Origin: JALOLV01 sp046295175
Lineage (GTDB): Bacteria; Bacteroidota; Bacteroidia; Cytophagales; Spirosomataceae
Direction: 5' to 3'
NCBI GenBank assembly: GCA_046295175.1
Contig: JBKBNY010000002.1
Span: 186,001-250,000 of the forward strand
Length of the DNA: 64,000 nucleotides
This document shows, piece by piece, positions 18,187 through 27,468 of the stretch (position 1 is its first letter; every line of letters begins with the position of its first letter). The notes beneath the pieces are model-generated. The model had not been told where the DNA came from and made no database searches. It saw only the letters and a list, made by a program, of their open reading frames with translations. The position numbers and the translations under genes were made by a program.

Positions 18187-18216
18187 TTGACATTACAAAA
18201 AAAGCGTATAATTTTG
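18187..18216 (+). promoter_or_regulatory. Promoter of the tRNA-tuf unit
   Basis: TTGACA begins at 18187 and is followed by TAATTTTG at 18209-18216, 19 bases after TTG; both match the Bacteroidota consensus, and TTGACA/TATAAT-like spacing also resembles a classical sigma-70 site. It sits about 49 bases before tRNA-Tyr. Confidence 0.75.
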
Positions 18217-18264
18217 CAGTCCAATTCAGAGAATAATGTTCTTTGGCATCGTTTCTGAAAGTAA

Positions 18265-18347
18265 GGGGGTGTACCAGAGTGGCCAAATGGGGCAGACTGT
18301 AAATCTGCTGGCGTACGCCTACGGTGGTTCGAATCCATCCGCCCCCA
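18265..18347 (+). tRNA. tRNA-Tyr (GTA)
   Basis: An 83-base tRNA with acceptor GGGGGTG (18265-18271) pairing CGCCCCC (18340-18346) and discriminator A. The anticodon loop reads CTGTAAA with anticodon GTA. The long variable arm (GCTGGCGTACGCCTACGG region) is expected for bacterial tRNA-Tyr, and the T-loop GTTCGAATCC is normal. The downstream bases are ACA, so CCA is not encoded. Confidence 0.95.
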
Positions 18348-18419
18348 CAATTCAGTAAGCAATAGGCGATTATCAGTTTACAAGCAGATTTTTGTTTATT
18401 GACCACTAAATGTAAACAA

Positions 18420-18495
18420 GCGGGAGTAGCTCATTTGGTAGAGCGATAGCCTTCCAAGCTATAGGTGGCGGGTTCGAGACCCGTCTCCCGCTCCA
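18420..18495 (+). tRNA. tRNA-Gly (TCC)
   Basis: Acceptor arms GCGGGAG (18420-18426) and CTCCCGC (18485-18491) pair fully, with discriminator T and an encoded CCA at 18493-18495. The anticodon loop CTTCCAA gives TCC (glycine), and the T-loop is GTTCGAGAC. Confidence 0.95.
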
Positions 18496-18502
18496 CTTAG
18501 AA

Positions 18503-18574
<72 letters not shown>

Positions 18575-18715
18575 CTATCAGTAATTTAAGATTGATGCTT
18601 TTTTGATTTTCCGAAAGTTATCAGTTGGTTGAACGGAGCATTAATAGCTCTTTTTTTGTTTTGTAGTTAAGTTAAAATTAGTAATAAAGAAAACCATAAA
18701 TAGAATTTTTCAATC

Positions 18716-19903
18716 ATGGCAAAAGAGAATTTTGACCGTAGTAAACCTCACGTAAACATTGGTACTATCGGTCACGTTGACCACGGTAAAACAACATTGA
18801 CAGCTGCTATCACAAAAGTTCTTTCTGAGAAAGGTTTAGCAGATAAAAGAGATTTCTCATCTATTGATAACGCCCCAGAAGAAAAAGAGCGTGGTATCAC
18901 TATCAATACAGCACACGTAGAGTATTCAACGGCTAACCGTCACTATGCTCACGTAGATTGCCCAGGTCACGCTGACTACGTGAAAAACATGGTAACTGGT
19001 GCTGCTCAGATGGACGGTGCTATCATCGTGGTTGCTGCTACGGATGGTCCTATGCCACAAACTCGTGAACACATCCTTTTGGCTCGCCAGGTAGGTGTAC
19101 CTCAGTTGGTTGTTTTCATGAACAAAGTTGACTTAGTTGATGACCCAGAACTTCTTGAATTAGTTGAGATGGAGATTCGCGAGTTGCTTTCTTTCTACAA
19201 ATTCGACGGTGATAACATCCCAGTTATTCAAGGTTCAGCACTTGGTGGCTTGAACGGAGAGCCTTCATGGGTTGCTAAAATCGAAGAATTGATGGATGCT
19301 GTTGATAACTGGATTCCACTTCCAGCACGTGCAACTGACAAGCCATTCTTGATGCCAGTTGAAGACGTGTTTACTATCACAGGTCGTGGTACTGTAGCAA
19401 CAGGTCGTATCGAAACAGGTATCATCAACTCTGGTGACCCAGTAGATATCCTTGGTATGGGTGCTGAAGGTTTGAAATCTACAGTAACTGGTGTGGAAAT
19501 GTTCCGTAAAATCCTTGACAGAGGTGAAGCTGGTGATAACGTAGGTCTTCTTCTTCGTGGTATTGACAAAGCTGATATCCGTCGTGGTATGGTTATTTGT
19601 AAGCCAGGTTCGGTTAAGCCTCACTCTAAATTCAAAGCTGAGGTTTACGTATTGAGCAAAGAAGAAGGTGGTCGTCACACTCCATTCTTTAACAAATACC
19701 GTCCACAGTTCTACTTCCGTACTACTGACGTAACGGGTGAAATTATCCTTCCAGCAGGTGTTGAGATGGTTATGCCAGGTGATAACATCACTATCGAAGT
19801 AACTCTTATCAACAAAATTGCGATGGATAGAGGTCTTCGTTTCGCGATTCGCGAAGGTGGTCGTACAGTAGGTGCTGGTCAGGTAACTGAAATCATCGAC
19901 TAA
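18716..19903 (+). CDS. tuf: Translation elongation factor Tu
   Basis: A 395-residue GTPase that delivers aminoacyl-tRNA to the ribosome. Motifs are GHVDHGKT (residues 19-26, P-loop), the switch region RGITI (about 59-63), DCPGHADYV (about 81-89) and NKVDLVDD (about 136-143), followed by the beta-barrel domains 2 and 3 ending in [14 protein letters not shown]. Codon use is clearly that of a highly expressed gene. It follows tRNA-Tyr, -Gly and -Thr, the classical bacterial order. Unusually, the terminator at 19932 is not followed by tRNA-Trp, secE or nusG, so the unit ends here. Confidence 0.98.
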   Translation: MAKENFDRSKPHVNIGTIGHVDHGKTTLTAAITKVLSEKGLADKRDFSSIDNAPEEKERGITINTAHVEYSTANRHYAHVDCPGHADYVKNMVTGAAQMDGAIIVVAATDGPMPQTREHILLARQVGVPQLVVFMNKVDLVDDPELLELVEMEIRELLSFYKFDGDNIPVIQGSALGGLNGEPSWVAKIEELMDAVDNWIPLPARATDKPFLMPVEDVFTITGRGTVATGRIETGIINSGDPVDILGMGAEGLKSTVTGVEMFRKILDRGEAGDNVGLLLRGIDKADIRRGMVICKPGSVKPHSKFKAEVYVLSKEEGGRHTPFFNKYRPQFYFRTTDVTGEIILPAGVEMVMPGDNITIEVTLINKIAMDRGLRFAIREGGRTVGAGQVTEIID

Positions 19904-19931
19904 TACTTAGATTAAGTCTAATCGAGATATA

Positions 19932-19965
19932 GAAAGCCGCTTCAATGAAGCGGCTTTCGTTTTTT
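19932..19965 (+). terminator. tuf terminator
   Basis: Perfect arms GAAAGCCGCTTC (19932-19943) and GAAGCGGCTTTC (19947-19958) with a three-base loop, then CG and a run of T. It is a strong intrinsic terminator. Confidence 0.9.
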
Positions 19966-20092
19966 ATGTACCTCGTAAATTGTTGTGAGTTAGGGAAAGA
20001 AATAAAATAACTGACTGGACCTTATAGGCAAAACTAACGTGAACTCTGGTTTAGTTTTCAGACTGCTCGATATTTCTTCGGTGAAGATAGCT

Positions 20093-20118
20093 TAAGAACA
20101 CGCCGCGGCGTGTTCTTA
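20093..20118. repeat. Perfect 26-base palindrome, REP-like
   Basis: TAAGAACACGCCG and its exact complement CGGCGTGTTCTTA are adjoining. The core arms GAACACGCC/GGCGTGTTC recur exactly at 30618-30639. There is no T-run, so it is not an obvious terminator; it is more like a dispersed palindromic repeat. Confidence 0.7.
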
Positions 20119-20459
20119 CAAAGAATTTCTATGTATTCTCCAATAATTATATTTCAACAAAAACATACTTTAGAAATACACAAGACCGTAACAAGCTAAT
20201 AATCAGCCATTTGCGAAGAACTTAATTCATAACTCATGTTAAATTAAGTTGCCCCCACTTCCTTTCCCGATGGAGAGACATGAAAACTTTATTTAGTTTA
20301 TCGTGTATTTGAAGTGGAAGACATCGACTCTGCCTAATTACATTAAACTAAAAATCTATTTTTCAATCTTATCCCAGTACAATATAAAATCAAAACTAAA
20401 GTATTTTTAACTTTCTATATACTTTTTCAATGATAATTGGCCTAAATAAACCCTAATAA

Positions 20460-20487
20460 AAAAGGGTTACCAAATGGCAACCCTTTT
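20460..20487 (-). terminator. Terminator after the FKBP genes
   Basis: Arms AAAAGGGTT (20460-20468) and AACCCTTTT (20479-20487) form a hairpin; on the minus strand it is followed by TTTTTATT. It ends the nrnA-FKBP-FKBP operon. Confidence 0.75.
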
Positions 20488-20508
20488 AAGTATTTTTCGA
20501 CAGATTTA

Positions 20509-21363
20509 CTACTTAACTGCCATAATTTCTATATCAAAAACTAACGGTGTATATGGTGGTATTGTTCCCGAACCTTTTGTACCATAGGCGATTTTTGAAG
20601 GAAGTATAAAACGGCCTTTTTCGCCTAATTTAAGTTTCTGTATTGCTTCCGAAAAGCCAGCAATTACACCCCCAGAGCCGATTGTTACATCAAACGTTCC
20701 GGTATCGAATTGTTTATCGCTTAGGAGTGTTCCTGTGTATTTAACTGTAACAACGTTAGGGGCTTTTATTTCGCTTCCCGAAGCTACTTTTGTTATACTT
20801 ATGAAACGTAATCCTGTTGATGTTTTTTCGGTAAGCGTAAGCTTTTTATTTACAATGTAATCATCTATTTGTTGGTCTTCGGAACGAAACTTTTGGATTT
20901 TGAGGTCTAATCTCAAAACTGAATTTGCAGGAATACTTCCATTGGCTTGGTTTCCAAACGCTTGCGATGCTGGAAGCAAAAACACACCACTTTCGCCTTC
21001 TTTAAGCAAAAATATCGCCTCTAAAAAGCCCGAAATAATGTTACTTGCTCCCCAAATCAAAGTCGCTGGTTTTGCAGCAGTTGTACTATCAACAAATGTT
21101 CCGTTGAGCAACGATAACTTATATTGTACTGTTACTTCATCTCCTGCCAATACTTGACGACCAGCAGAATTTGTCTGAGTAACTGCATAATAAATACCCG
21201 AACCAGAAGTAGATGCTTGAGCCTTGAGATTTGTACGGCTCAAATAATCTAATATCTCTTGTTCGTTTTTCTTTTGAGTTTTTGATGCATCGCTCTCCAA
21301 AAAACCGCTACAAGAAGATAACAACGCCACAATCGGGCAAATCAAATAAAATAGTTTTTTCAT
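20509..21363 (-). CDS. Lipoprotein with two FKBP-type peptidyl-prolyl isomerase domains
   Basis: A 284-residue lipoprotein: the signal peptide ends in LLSSC with the lipidated Cys at 18. Two FKBP_C domains follow, about residues 60-160 (VTVQYKLSLLNGTFVDST...) and 185-284 (VTVKYTGTLLSDKQFDTG... KGRFILPSKIAYGTKGSGTIPPYTPLVFDIEIM). FKBP domains speed proline cis-trans isomerisation and assist folding of exported proteins. The gene begins five bases after the preceding FKBP gene's stop, in one operon with it and the DHH protein. The second domain keeps the family residues better than the first, which may be a degenerate, binding-only copy. Confidence 0.87.
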   Translation of the reverse strand: MKKLFYLICPIVALLSSCSGFLESDASKTQKKNEQEILDYLSRTNLKAQASTSGSGIYYAVTQTNSAGRQVLAGDEVTVQYKLSLLNGTFVDSTTAAKPATLIWGASNIISGFLEAIFLLKEGESGVFLLPASQAFGNQANGSIPANSVLRLDLKIQKFRSEDQQIDDYIVNKKLTLTEKTSTGLRFISITKVASGSEIKAPNVVTVKYTGTLLSDKQFDTGTFDVTIGSGGVIAGFSEAIQKLKLGEKGRFILPSKIAYGTKGSGTIPPYTPLVFDIEIMAVK

Positions 21364-21368
21364 TTACG

Positions 21369-22211
21369 TTACTTTTTACCTTTAATATCCAATAATTCGA
21401 TTTCGAAAATCAATGGAGTGTAAGGTTCGATTACGCCGCCTGCACCTGCTTCGCCATAAGCTAAAGAAGAAGGAATAAATACTGTGGCTTTCTCTCCTTT
21501 TTTCATCATGCTGAGGGCTTGTTCCCAACCCGGAATCACCATGTTTTGACCTAACGGGAAGACAAATGGCTCACGACCAATCGAACTATCAAATGTTTTA
21601 CCATCCATTAGTTTTCCTGTATAATTGACGACAACTGTATCTCCTGCCGTTGCATTAGGTCCTGCACCCGCTTTATTTACAACGTAATAAATACCACTGG
21701 CCGTCTTTGTAGCACCTGCAAAATTTTTCTTTGCATAAGCATCCATCAACTCTGCTTCTTTGGTTTTACGTTCGTTTACAGCGTGTGTATAATCTTCGCG
21801 AGATTGGATTTTGATAAGCTTTACGATAAATCTCAAATCCGAACCTTTTGGTGTGCCTGGAGGAAGCGGTTGCTGCACTCTACTATACAAGGAGTCTGCC
21901 GAGACGTAAATGGTTGCACTGTCGCCTTCAGATAATTTATAAAGTCCGTTTTCGAATGAGCCTTTGAACGAACCCTTCTGGATAGGGAATGTAATTGGAT
22001 TGCCTTCGCGATAGGTACTTTTAACGGTTGTATCGTTTGGAGTTTTGATAACTAAATGAAAAGTTATCAAATCGCCATCTTTTGGGGTTTTAGTACCTTT
22101 TCCTTCTTCATGAATCTGGAACTTAACGCCGTCTTCGGTTTTAACTTTGAATTGGTCGCAAGATGACAAAATTGCAACTCCACAAACTAACAATAATGTG
22201 TTTTTTAACAT
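21369..22211 (-). CDS. FKBP-type peptidyl-prolyl isomerase lipoprotein
   Basis: A 280-residue lipoprotein with lipobox ILSSC (Cys18). An N-terminal FKBP-like domain (about 25-130) looks degenerate and is followed by a helical linker (HAVNERKTKEAELMDAYAKKNF). A well-conserved C-terminal FKBP_C domain (about 180-280) contains VVNYTGKLMDGKTFDSS and IPSSLAYGEAGAGGVIEPYTPLIFEIELL. The order DHH phosphoesterase then FKBP lipoprotein, divergent from ndk, is known for gldI regions of flavobacteria, so this or the next gene may be a GldI-like gliding/T9SS accessory lipoprotein; that step is inference. Together with the DHH gene it forms an operon. Confidence 0.88.
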   Translation of the reverse strand: MLKNTLLLVCGVAILSSCDQFKVKTEDGVKFQIHEEGKGTKTPKDGDLITFHLVIKTPNDTTVKSTYREGNPITFPIQKGSFKGSFENGLYKLSEGDSATIYVSADSLYSRVQQPLPPGTPKGSDLRFIVKLIKIQSREDYTHAVNERKTKEAELMDAYAKKNFAGATKTASGIYYVVNKAGAGPNATAGDTVVVNYTGKLMDGKTFDSSIGREPFVFPLGQNMVIPGWEQALSMMKKGEKATVFIPSSLAYGEAGAGGVIEPYTPLIFEIELLDIKGKK

Positions 22212-22255
22212 ATTTCTGATTTTTTTATTTTCTGTTTTGGATTGAATCCTTTTGA

Positions 22256-23290
22256 TTAATTTGCTAATAATTTATCTTTATAAGTAGGCAAAAGCCCCAA
22301 AAACTTATCAACTGTATCTTTGAGCGATTGATTCGAGCGTCCTCCAGCAGCATTTTTGTGTCCTCCGCCATCGAAATGGTCTCTTGATAGTTCGCTCACC
22401 GAAAAATCTTCTATCGAACGAAACGATATTTTGATTAAATCTTCTCTTTCGACAAATATCGCGGACATTACAACATCTTTTATCGAAAGTCCGTAATTTA
22501 CGATTCCTTCGGTATCGCCATTTCTTGAGTGGAATTGTTCTAACTCTTCTTTAGAAATCGCAAAGTAAGCCACACGATATTCTGGCAGATAGTGCATTTT
22601 GCTAAGGCAATAGCCCAAGAATTGCATTCTTTCAAACGAATTGCTATCAAAAATCTTACGGTGAAGGCGATTAACCTCTATCCCTTTATTGATTAACTCT
22701 CCCGCTATTCGGTGTACTTCTTTTGAGGTGCTATCAAATCTAAATGAGCCAGTGTCGGTCATTAGGCCTGCGTAAAGACATTCGGCTATTGAAACATCCA
22801 CTAACTGGGTATCATTGAGTTTTTCGATAAATTGATAGATGAGTTCGCAGGTAGCAGCGGCATGTTCGTTCCAATAGACAAAATCGGCGAATCCTTCTGG
22901 GCGTTGGTGGTGGTCTATCAATAAAACCTTTGCCGCCGATTGCTTGACGTATTCTTCCATCGACTTGACGCGATTCAAAACCGAAAAATCGAGACAAAAA
23001 ATACCATCTGCTTCGGCAATCAATTTGATGGCTTCTGCTTGGCGGCTACCTTCAAAATTGATGACCGTCGGCTCGCCATCCATCCATCGCAAAAAATCAG
23101 GATAATCAGTCGGGGTAATAACCGTTGGAAAATGTCCTTTTTTATTCAAATACCCCCACATTCCTAAAGCAGACCCGAGGGCGTCGGCATCTGGGTTTTG
23201 GTGAGTTGTAATGACGATTTTCTTAGGAGTTGACATAAACTCCTCGAAATCTTGTAGTTTCTGAACAGAATCAGTAAAAAACTCTTGCAT
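22256..23290 (-). CDS. DHH/DHHA1 phosphoesterase, NrnA-type
   Basis: A 344-residue bifunctional oligoribonuclease/pAp phosphatase-type enzyme. Metal-binding motifs are visible in order: D34-A-D36 in HQNPDADALGS, D101 in IFCLDFS, DHH at 126-128 in LLIDHHQRPEG, a conserved DTGSFRFDST near residue 184, and the C-terminal DHHA1 motif GGGHKNAAGG near 317. It degrades short RNA fragments and/or dephosphorylates 3'-phosphoadenosine phosphate in the cytoplasm. It is the first gene of the operon with the two FKBP lipoproteins, divergent from ndk, an order conserved in Bacteroidota. Confidence 0.9.
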   Translation of the reverse strand: MQEFFTDSVQKLQDFEEFMSTPKKIVITTHQNPDADALGSALGMWGYLNKKGHFPTVITPTDYPDFLRWMDGEPTVINFEGSRQAEAIKLIAEADGIFCLDFSVLNRVKSMEEYVKQSAAKVLLIDHHQRPEGFADFVYWNEHAAATCELIYQFIEKLNDTQLVDVSIAECLYAGLMTDTGSFRFDSTSKEVHRIAGELINKGIEVNRLHRKIFDSNSFERMQFLGYCLSKMHYLPEYRVAYFAISKEELEQFHSRNGDTEGIVNYGLSIKDVVMSAIFVEREDLIKISFRSIEDFSVSELSRDHFDGGGHKNAAGGRSNQSLKDTVDKFLGLLPTYKDKLLAN

Positions 23291-23391
23291 AGCTCAATAA
23301 TCGGACAACAAAGGTACAATCTTATTTCGGATTTTGACCTCGTAGCTTCGGAATTTCACGGTTTTTCTATTAAAAATTGGCTAAAATCCTT

Positions 23392-23399
23392 TAATTTTG
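23392..23399 (+). promoter_or_regulatory. Putative -7 element for ndk
   Basis: TAATTTTG fits TAnnTTTG and lies 81 bases before the ndk start in the divergent gap with the DHH gene. No clear -33 partner is seen at 19-23 bases. Confidence 0.4.
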
Positions 23400-23480
23400 C
23401 GGCTATATTTATTTCGCAGTTACAAAAATACTTCAACAACAAACTACGTACTGTGAACAATAAACCGAAAACATACTGAA

Positions 23481-23900
23481 ATGGCAGGTAACAGAACATT
23501 CACAATGATTAAGCCACACGCTGTGGCAGACAACCACATCGGTGGAATTACAAAAATGATTGAGGCGGCGGGATTCAGAATCGTAGCCATGAAAAAAACG
23601 CAACTATCTGCTGCTCAAGCTGGTAAATTCTACGAAGTTCATAAAGAGAGACCTTTCTATGGCGAGCTTTGCGAAATGATGTCTTCGGGGCCAATTATCC
23701 CGATGATTCTTGAAAAAGACAACGCTGTGGCGGATTTCCGTGCTTTGATTGGAGCAACAGACCCAGCTCAAGCCGAAGAAGGAACTGTACGCAAGGCTTA
23801 TGCAAAATCTAAAAGCGAAAACGCTATTCACGGCTCAGACTCGGACGAGAACGCAGCTATTGAGTCTGCATTCTTCTTCTCGGTATTGGAGCAATATTAA
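23481..23900 (+). CDS. ndk: Nucleoside diphosphate kinase
   Basis: A 139-residue enzyme exchanging the gamma-phosphate between nucleoside tri- and diphosphates through a phosphohistidine. K11 (TMIKPHA) binds the phosphates and H117 in NAIHGSDS is the active-site histidine. Length and motifs match the standard bacterial Ndk. It is divergent from the NrnA-type gene, and a hairpin (23920) separates it from the converging VTT gene. Confidence 0.97.
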   Translation: MAGNRTFTMIKPHAVADNHIGGITKMIEAAGFRIVAMKKTQLSAAQAGKFYEVHKERPFYGELCEMMSSGPIIPMILEKDNAVADFRALIGATDPAQAEEGTVRKAYAKSKSENAIHGSDSDENAAIESAFFFSVLEQY

Positions 23901-23919
23901 GATTTAGTCGGATTATAAG

Positions 23920-23948
23920 TAGCCTCAATAGTTTAGCTGTTGGGGCTA
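23920..23948. terminator. Bidirectional terminator between ndk and the VTT gene
   Basis: Arms TAGCCTCAA (23920-23928) and TTGGGGCTA (23940-23948) pair with one G-T. It is followed by a T-rich run and overlaps the stop of the converging gene. Confidence 0.6.
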
Positions 23949-24620
23949 TTTCTTTTTTAGGATAACCTTCTGCAAGACAGCATAAAGCCCCACAACCGAA
24001 ACCACAAAAAGCCCAATCAACAAAATCTGATTTGTGTTACTTTCGTTGGGGTTCTCTAAGAGAGTTTTGATGTTTCGTACTTGTAGGCTTGTCCAGACGG
24101 CCAGCACTGTTCGTGGAATCATACCGAGGAATCCGCCCAAAAGAATATTTCTCAAACTTGCTCCCGAAAGCGAAAAAACGATATTTGTTAGGGCAAATGG
24201 CATCACGGGCGAAAGCTTTGTGAAGAATATTATTTTGAATTCTTCTTTTTTGATTGATTCGAGCAAATCAACTACTTTCTGATTTTGTGATATAAATCTG
24301 GATACAGGCTCGGCGATTACACTCCACGAAACGATGCGGTTTACTAAGAAAATCGCTCCCATATTTAATCCGAACAATAGCGGTAGCGACTTCCATCCCA
24401 AAAAATATCCAAAAATCAATGCCAAAAATGTTGGTGGCGAAAGGGCTATTACCGATGTAAAACAACAGATAACACTGATAATCACCCAATTCAGAAAACT
24501 GAGTTGTGCGATTTGCCCCTCGTGCTGAATCACAAAAAGTGTAAGTGCAGAACTAAATATAACGGGCAAAACCGTTAGGAATATCGAAGAAATGAGTGGA
24601 AACGAAACCTTACGAAACAA
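23946..24620 (-). CDS. TVP38/TMEM64-like (VTT domain) membrane protein
   Basis: A 224-residue polytopic membrane protein with five or six hydrophobic segments. The VTT core is seen in FLALIFGYFLGWKSLPLLFGLNMGA and FKIIFFTKLSPVMPFALTNIVFSLSGAS, followed by LLGGFLGMIPRTVLAVWTS, matching the SNARE-associated/DedA-related superfamily. Related proteins move lipids across membranes, but the function here is open. The start appears to be TTG at 24620: no in-frame ATG occurs between it and the upstream stop, and internal ATGs would cut into the first membrane segment. Confidence 0.82.
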   Translation of the reverse strand: MFRKVSFPLISSIFLTVLPVIFSSALTLFVIQHEGQIAQLSFLNWVIISVICCFTSVIALSPPTFLALIFGYFLGWKSLPLLFGLNMGAIFLVNRIVSWSVIAEPVSRFISQNQKVVDLLESIKKEEFKIIFFTKLSPVMPFALTNIVFSLSGASLRNILLGGFLGMIPRTVLAVWTSLQVRNIKTLLENPNESNTNQILLIGLFVVSVVGLYAVLQKVILKKK

Positions 24621-24737
24621 TTTATGCTTGAATTTATACCTCTGTTTATTTATTCAATACACGTTAAAAAGTGTTAAATAGTTCATTTTGAAAGGTTTGT
24701 ATCGTTAATTTCGTAGAAGAAATCATAAAAAGCTTTA

Positions 24738-26699
24738 ATGAAATCATTTTGGGAAAATCTGAAAGATAGCAAAGGTGGCAAAAGTCCGCTACGAGTGGGC
24801 GGAATGATGCTTTTGGCGATGATTGGATTGATTGCCTTTCAGTGGTATTGGATTGAAAATGCGATTGCGATGCGACGTGAACAATTCGACCGCAATGTAA
24901 ATGATGCCTTGCAAGAAACTGTACGAAAAATAGAAAAACAAGAGGTTTTGTTTTTGGCTAATCAGAAAATGCTGCTCGAAGAGCGTAAAAGACTCCTTGC
25001 CAAAACACAAAAAAAACCAGTAAGAAAACCCCAACTATCGGCTTTACAAGAAAACCCAGTATATACCGAAAGCGGCTCAAATAACTCGCCAAAGGTTTTA
25101 TTGATGCCCGAAGGCCTCAATAGTCCACTTTTTACGATTGCTCCGTCCGATTTTGTCATCCAAGACCCGTCTGCTTTTCCTTCGCACCGCATGGACTTGA
25201 TAAAAGACATGCTCGATGAGCAAAACCTCGCTTGGGAAGAACTCAGCCGTCCGCTCCAAAATATTTTGATGCGTCAGAAATCTATTGAAGATGTTGTTGA
25301 AATCATTAATCGGCAGATGAATCAGATAAACAACCGCCGAGCGGGTATGGGCGAACGCAGTATCGAACGGATGCGTCAGCAGTTGGAATCGCCCGAGACT
25401 TTTTCTTACAGTTTTTATGTGGAGCGTGATGGAAAGATTGTAAAGGCCGATTCCGTTTTTTATAATAGCCATCTGCCCATTGCCAAACCTCGAAACCGAA
25501 TGGCAAGCGATAAATTTAGCAACAAACAGGCTTTGGCAAACAATAAAAAATTTGAAGACGAAGAAACCAAACAAGAGAAACAGTTTGAGCGGAGCCAAAA
25601 AAAAGCCGAATTGGTTAAGGATGTTTTGACCGATGTCATACAAGGTAATCGTGATATTTATCAACGGGTCAATCGTCAAATGCTCGATACATTGTTGAGA
25701 AAAGAATTAAAAAATCGTGGCATTTCGATTCCGTTTGAATGGGGTGTAAAGAATAGTTCTAAAATGATTTTTACGTCATTTGCCTTAAATTATAACCCAG
25801 ACTTACTCGATAAGGCTTATAAAGTCCAGCTTTTCCCGAACGACGTTCAGCCACAAAACCATTTTTTGTATGTGGATATTCCGAAGAAGCAAGATTTTAT
25901 TTTGGGCAATATGTGGACAGTTTTTGCGAGTTCGGGCATCTTGCTTTTGCTCATCGGCGGGATTTTCTACACTTCGATGAGTACAATGCTAAAACAGAAG
26001 AAATTGGCCGATATAAAAAATGATTTTATCAATAACATGACGCACGAATTTAAGACTCCAATCTCGACGATTTCGTTGGCGGTTGAGGTTTTGAAAGACA
26101 GCGGAATCAAAAAAGACGAAAATAAGCTTAATCGCTATATCAATATCATCCAAGATGAAAACCGAAGGCTGGGTACACAAGTTGAGAAGGTACTACAAAT
26201 GGCATTGCTTGATAGAGGTGAGGTTAAATTGAAATTGGGCAGTGTGAATATCCACGAAACAATCGAGCAAGTGCTGAACAACATCAGCGTACAGATTGAG
26301 CAAAAAGACGGAATCGTGAATCTTGAATTAGATGCTGATTTTCCAGAAATCGAGGCCGATGAAGTGCATTTGACCAATATTATCTATAACCTGATTGACA
26401 ATGCCAATAAATATTCGCCCGAAAACCCCGAAATCACCATTAAAACCGAAAATGTAGGTGAAAACCTTAAAATCAGCATTTCGGATAAAGGTATTGGGAT
26501 GAATAAAGAGCAAGTTGCTAAGATTTTTGAGAAGTTTTACCGTGTACCAACTGGCAACCTACACGATGTAAAAGGTTTTGGTTTGGGGTTGAGTTATGTC
26601 AAAAAAATGGTAGAATCGCACAATGGTAGTATCAATGTAGAAAGTAAACTGGGCGAAGGCACTACTTTTGAGATTATTCTACCGAGATTGCATGGGTGA
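24738..26699 (+). CDS. Sensor histidine kinase
   Basis: A 653-residue membrane kinase. The first membrane helix is at about residues 22-43 (VGGMMLLAMIGLIAFQWYWI) and the second at about 393-415 (MWTVFASSGILLLLIGGIFY), enclosing a large, charged, helix-rich periplasmic region with no named domain. The cytoplasmic part has a HisKA domain with H436 in MTHEFKTPIS and a HATPase_c domain with N-box NLIDNANKYS, G1 DKGIGM and G2 GFGLGLSYVKKMV. It autophosphorylates and passes the phosphate to D52 of the adjacent response regulator. The signal sensed is unknown. Confidence 0.92.
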   Translation: MKSFWENLKDSKGGKSPLRVGGMMLLAMIGLIAFQWYWIENAIAMRREQFDRNVNDALQETVRKIEKQEVLFLANQKMLLEERKRLLAKTQKKPVRKPQLSALQENPVYTESGSNNSPKVLLMPEGLNSPLFTIAPSDFVIQDPSAFPSHRMDLIKDMLDEQNLAWEELSRPLQNILMRQKSIEDVVEIINRQMNQINNRRAGMGERSIERMRQQLESPETFSYSFYVERDGKIVKADSVFYNSHLPIAKPRNRMASDKFSNKQALANNKKFEDEETKQEKQFERSQKKAELVKDVLTDVIQGNRDIYQRVNRQMLDTLLRKELKNRGISIPFEWGVKNSSKMIFTSFALNYNPDLLDKAYKVQLFPNDVQPQNHFLYVDIPKKQDFILGNMWTVFASSGILLLLIGGIFYTSMSTMLKQKKLADIKNDFINNMTHEFKTPISTISLAVEVLKDSGIKKDENKLNRYINIIQDENRRLGTQVEKVLQMALLDRGEVKLKLGSVNIHETIEQVLNNISVQIEQKDGIVNLELDADFPEIEADEVHLTNIIYNLIDNANKYSPENPEITIKTENVGENLKISISDKGIGMNKEQVAKIFEKFYRVPTGNLHDVKGFGLGLSYVKKMVESHNGSINVESKLGEGTTFEIILPRLHG

Positions 26700-26755
26700 A
26701 ATTAACTTCTCCATTCTTAATTTACAGTTTTTACACTTGACAGCGTTTAGAATAG

Positions 26756-27439
26756 ATGACAAAGATATTATTGACCGAAGACGACCCAAATTTGGGAATG
26801 TTATTGCAAGAATATTTATCGGCAAAGGATTTTCCGACCGACCTCGCCAAAGACGGAAACGAGGGCTTGAAGAAGTTTTTGGAGGGTAAATACGACATGT
26901 GTATTTTGGATGTGATGATGCCCAAAAAAGACGGCTTTTCGCTTGCCAAAGAGATTCGGATGAAAGACAAAGACGTGCCGATTATTTTCTTGACGGCCAA
27001 GTCTATGAAAGAAGACACGATTCAAGGTTTTAGAGTTGGGGCCGATGATTATATCACCAAGCCGTTTAGCATGGAAGAACTCTTGATGCGACTGAAAGCT
27101 ATCCTGCGTCGTATCAATAAAGCCGAACCAGTTGATAATCAAGACTTTGTTTATCAGATTGGGGCTTACACGCTCGATTATCAGCACCAATCTTTGGTTT
27201 TTAATGGGGTATCGAACAAACTAACAAGCAAAGAGTCGGAGCTATTGAAATTGCTCTGCCAAAATAAAAATCAAGCTGTAAGTCGTAGTTTTGCTTTAAA
27301 GCTAATTTGGGGTGACGATAGCTATTTTAATGCTCGCAGCATGGATGTTTACGTTACGAAACTACGCAAGCACCTCAAAGACGACCCTTCGATTCAGATA
27401 ATTAACCTGCACGGAGAAGGCTTTAAGTTGGTTTGTTGA
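26756..27439 (+). CDS. OmpR-family response regulator
   Basis: A 227-residue transcription factor. The receiver domain (about 1-120) has acidic residues E8-D9-D10, phospho-acceptor D52 in CILDVMMPKKDG, T80 and K102 in ITKPF. The C-terminal winged helix (about 130-227) carries LTSKESELLKLLCQNKNQAVSR and DVYVTKLRKHLKDDPSIQIINLHGEGFKL. It follows the kinase by 56 bases and is its evident partner. DNA targets cannot be read here. A palindromic hairpin at 27447 closes the unit. Confidence 0.95.
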   Translation: MTKILLTEDDPNLGMLLQEYLSAKDFPTDLAKDGNEGLKKFLEGKYDMCILDVMMPKKDGFSLAKEIRMKDKDVPIIFLTAKSMKEDTIQGFRVGADDYITKPFSMEELLMRLKAILRRINKAEPVDNQDFVYQIGAYTLDYQHQSLVFNGVSNKLTSKESELLKLLCQNKNQAVSRSFALKLIWGDDSYFNARSMDVYVTKLRKHLKDDPSIQIINLHGEGFKLVC

Positions 27440-27446
27440 TTGTGGA

Positions 27447-27468
27447 ACGGGTTTTCAACCCGTCTTTT
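27447..27468. terminator. Hairpin between convergent genes (REP-like)
   Basis: Arms ACGGGTT (27447-27453) and AACCCGT (27457-27463) enclose TTC, followed by CTTTT. It lies between the response regulator and the converging LuxE-like gene and has the same form as the hairpin at 5568. Confidence 0.65.

Larger units (their letters stand above)
19904..20508. other. 605-base gene-free stretch after tuf
   Basis: No coding frame with family-like character and no tRNA is visible. It holds the tuf terminator (19932), a perfect 26-base palindrome (20093-20118), and an FKBP-side terminator (20460). The middle is AT-rich and without obvious repeats. Expected secE, nusG and tRNA-Trp are not present. Confidence 0.7.

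Noticed and set aside
18114..18406. Reverse-strand reading frames over the tRNA-Tyr region
   Set aside because: They run across a clear tRNA gene and promoter, with no family-like protein sequence. They are chance frames.
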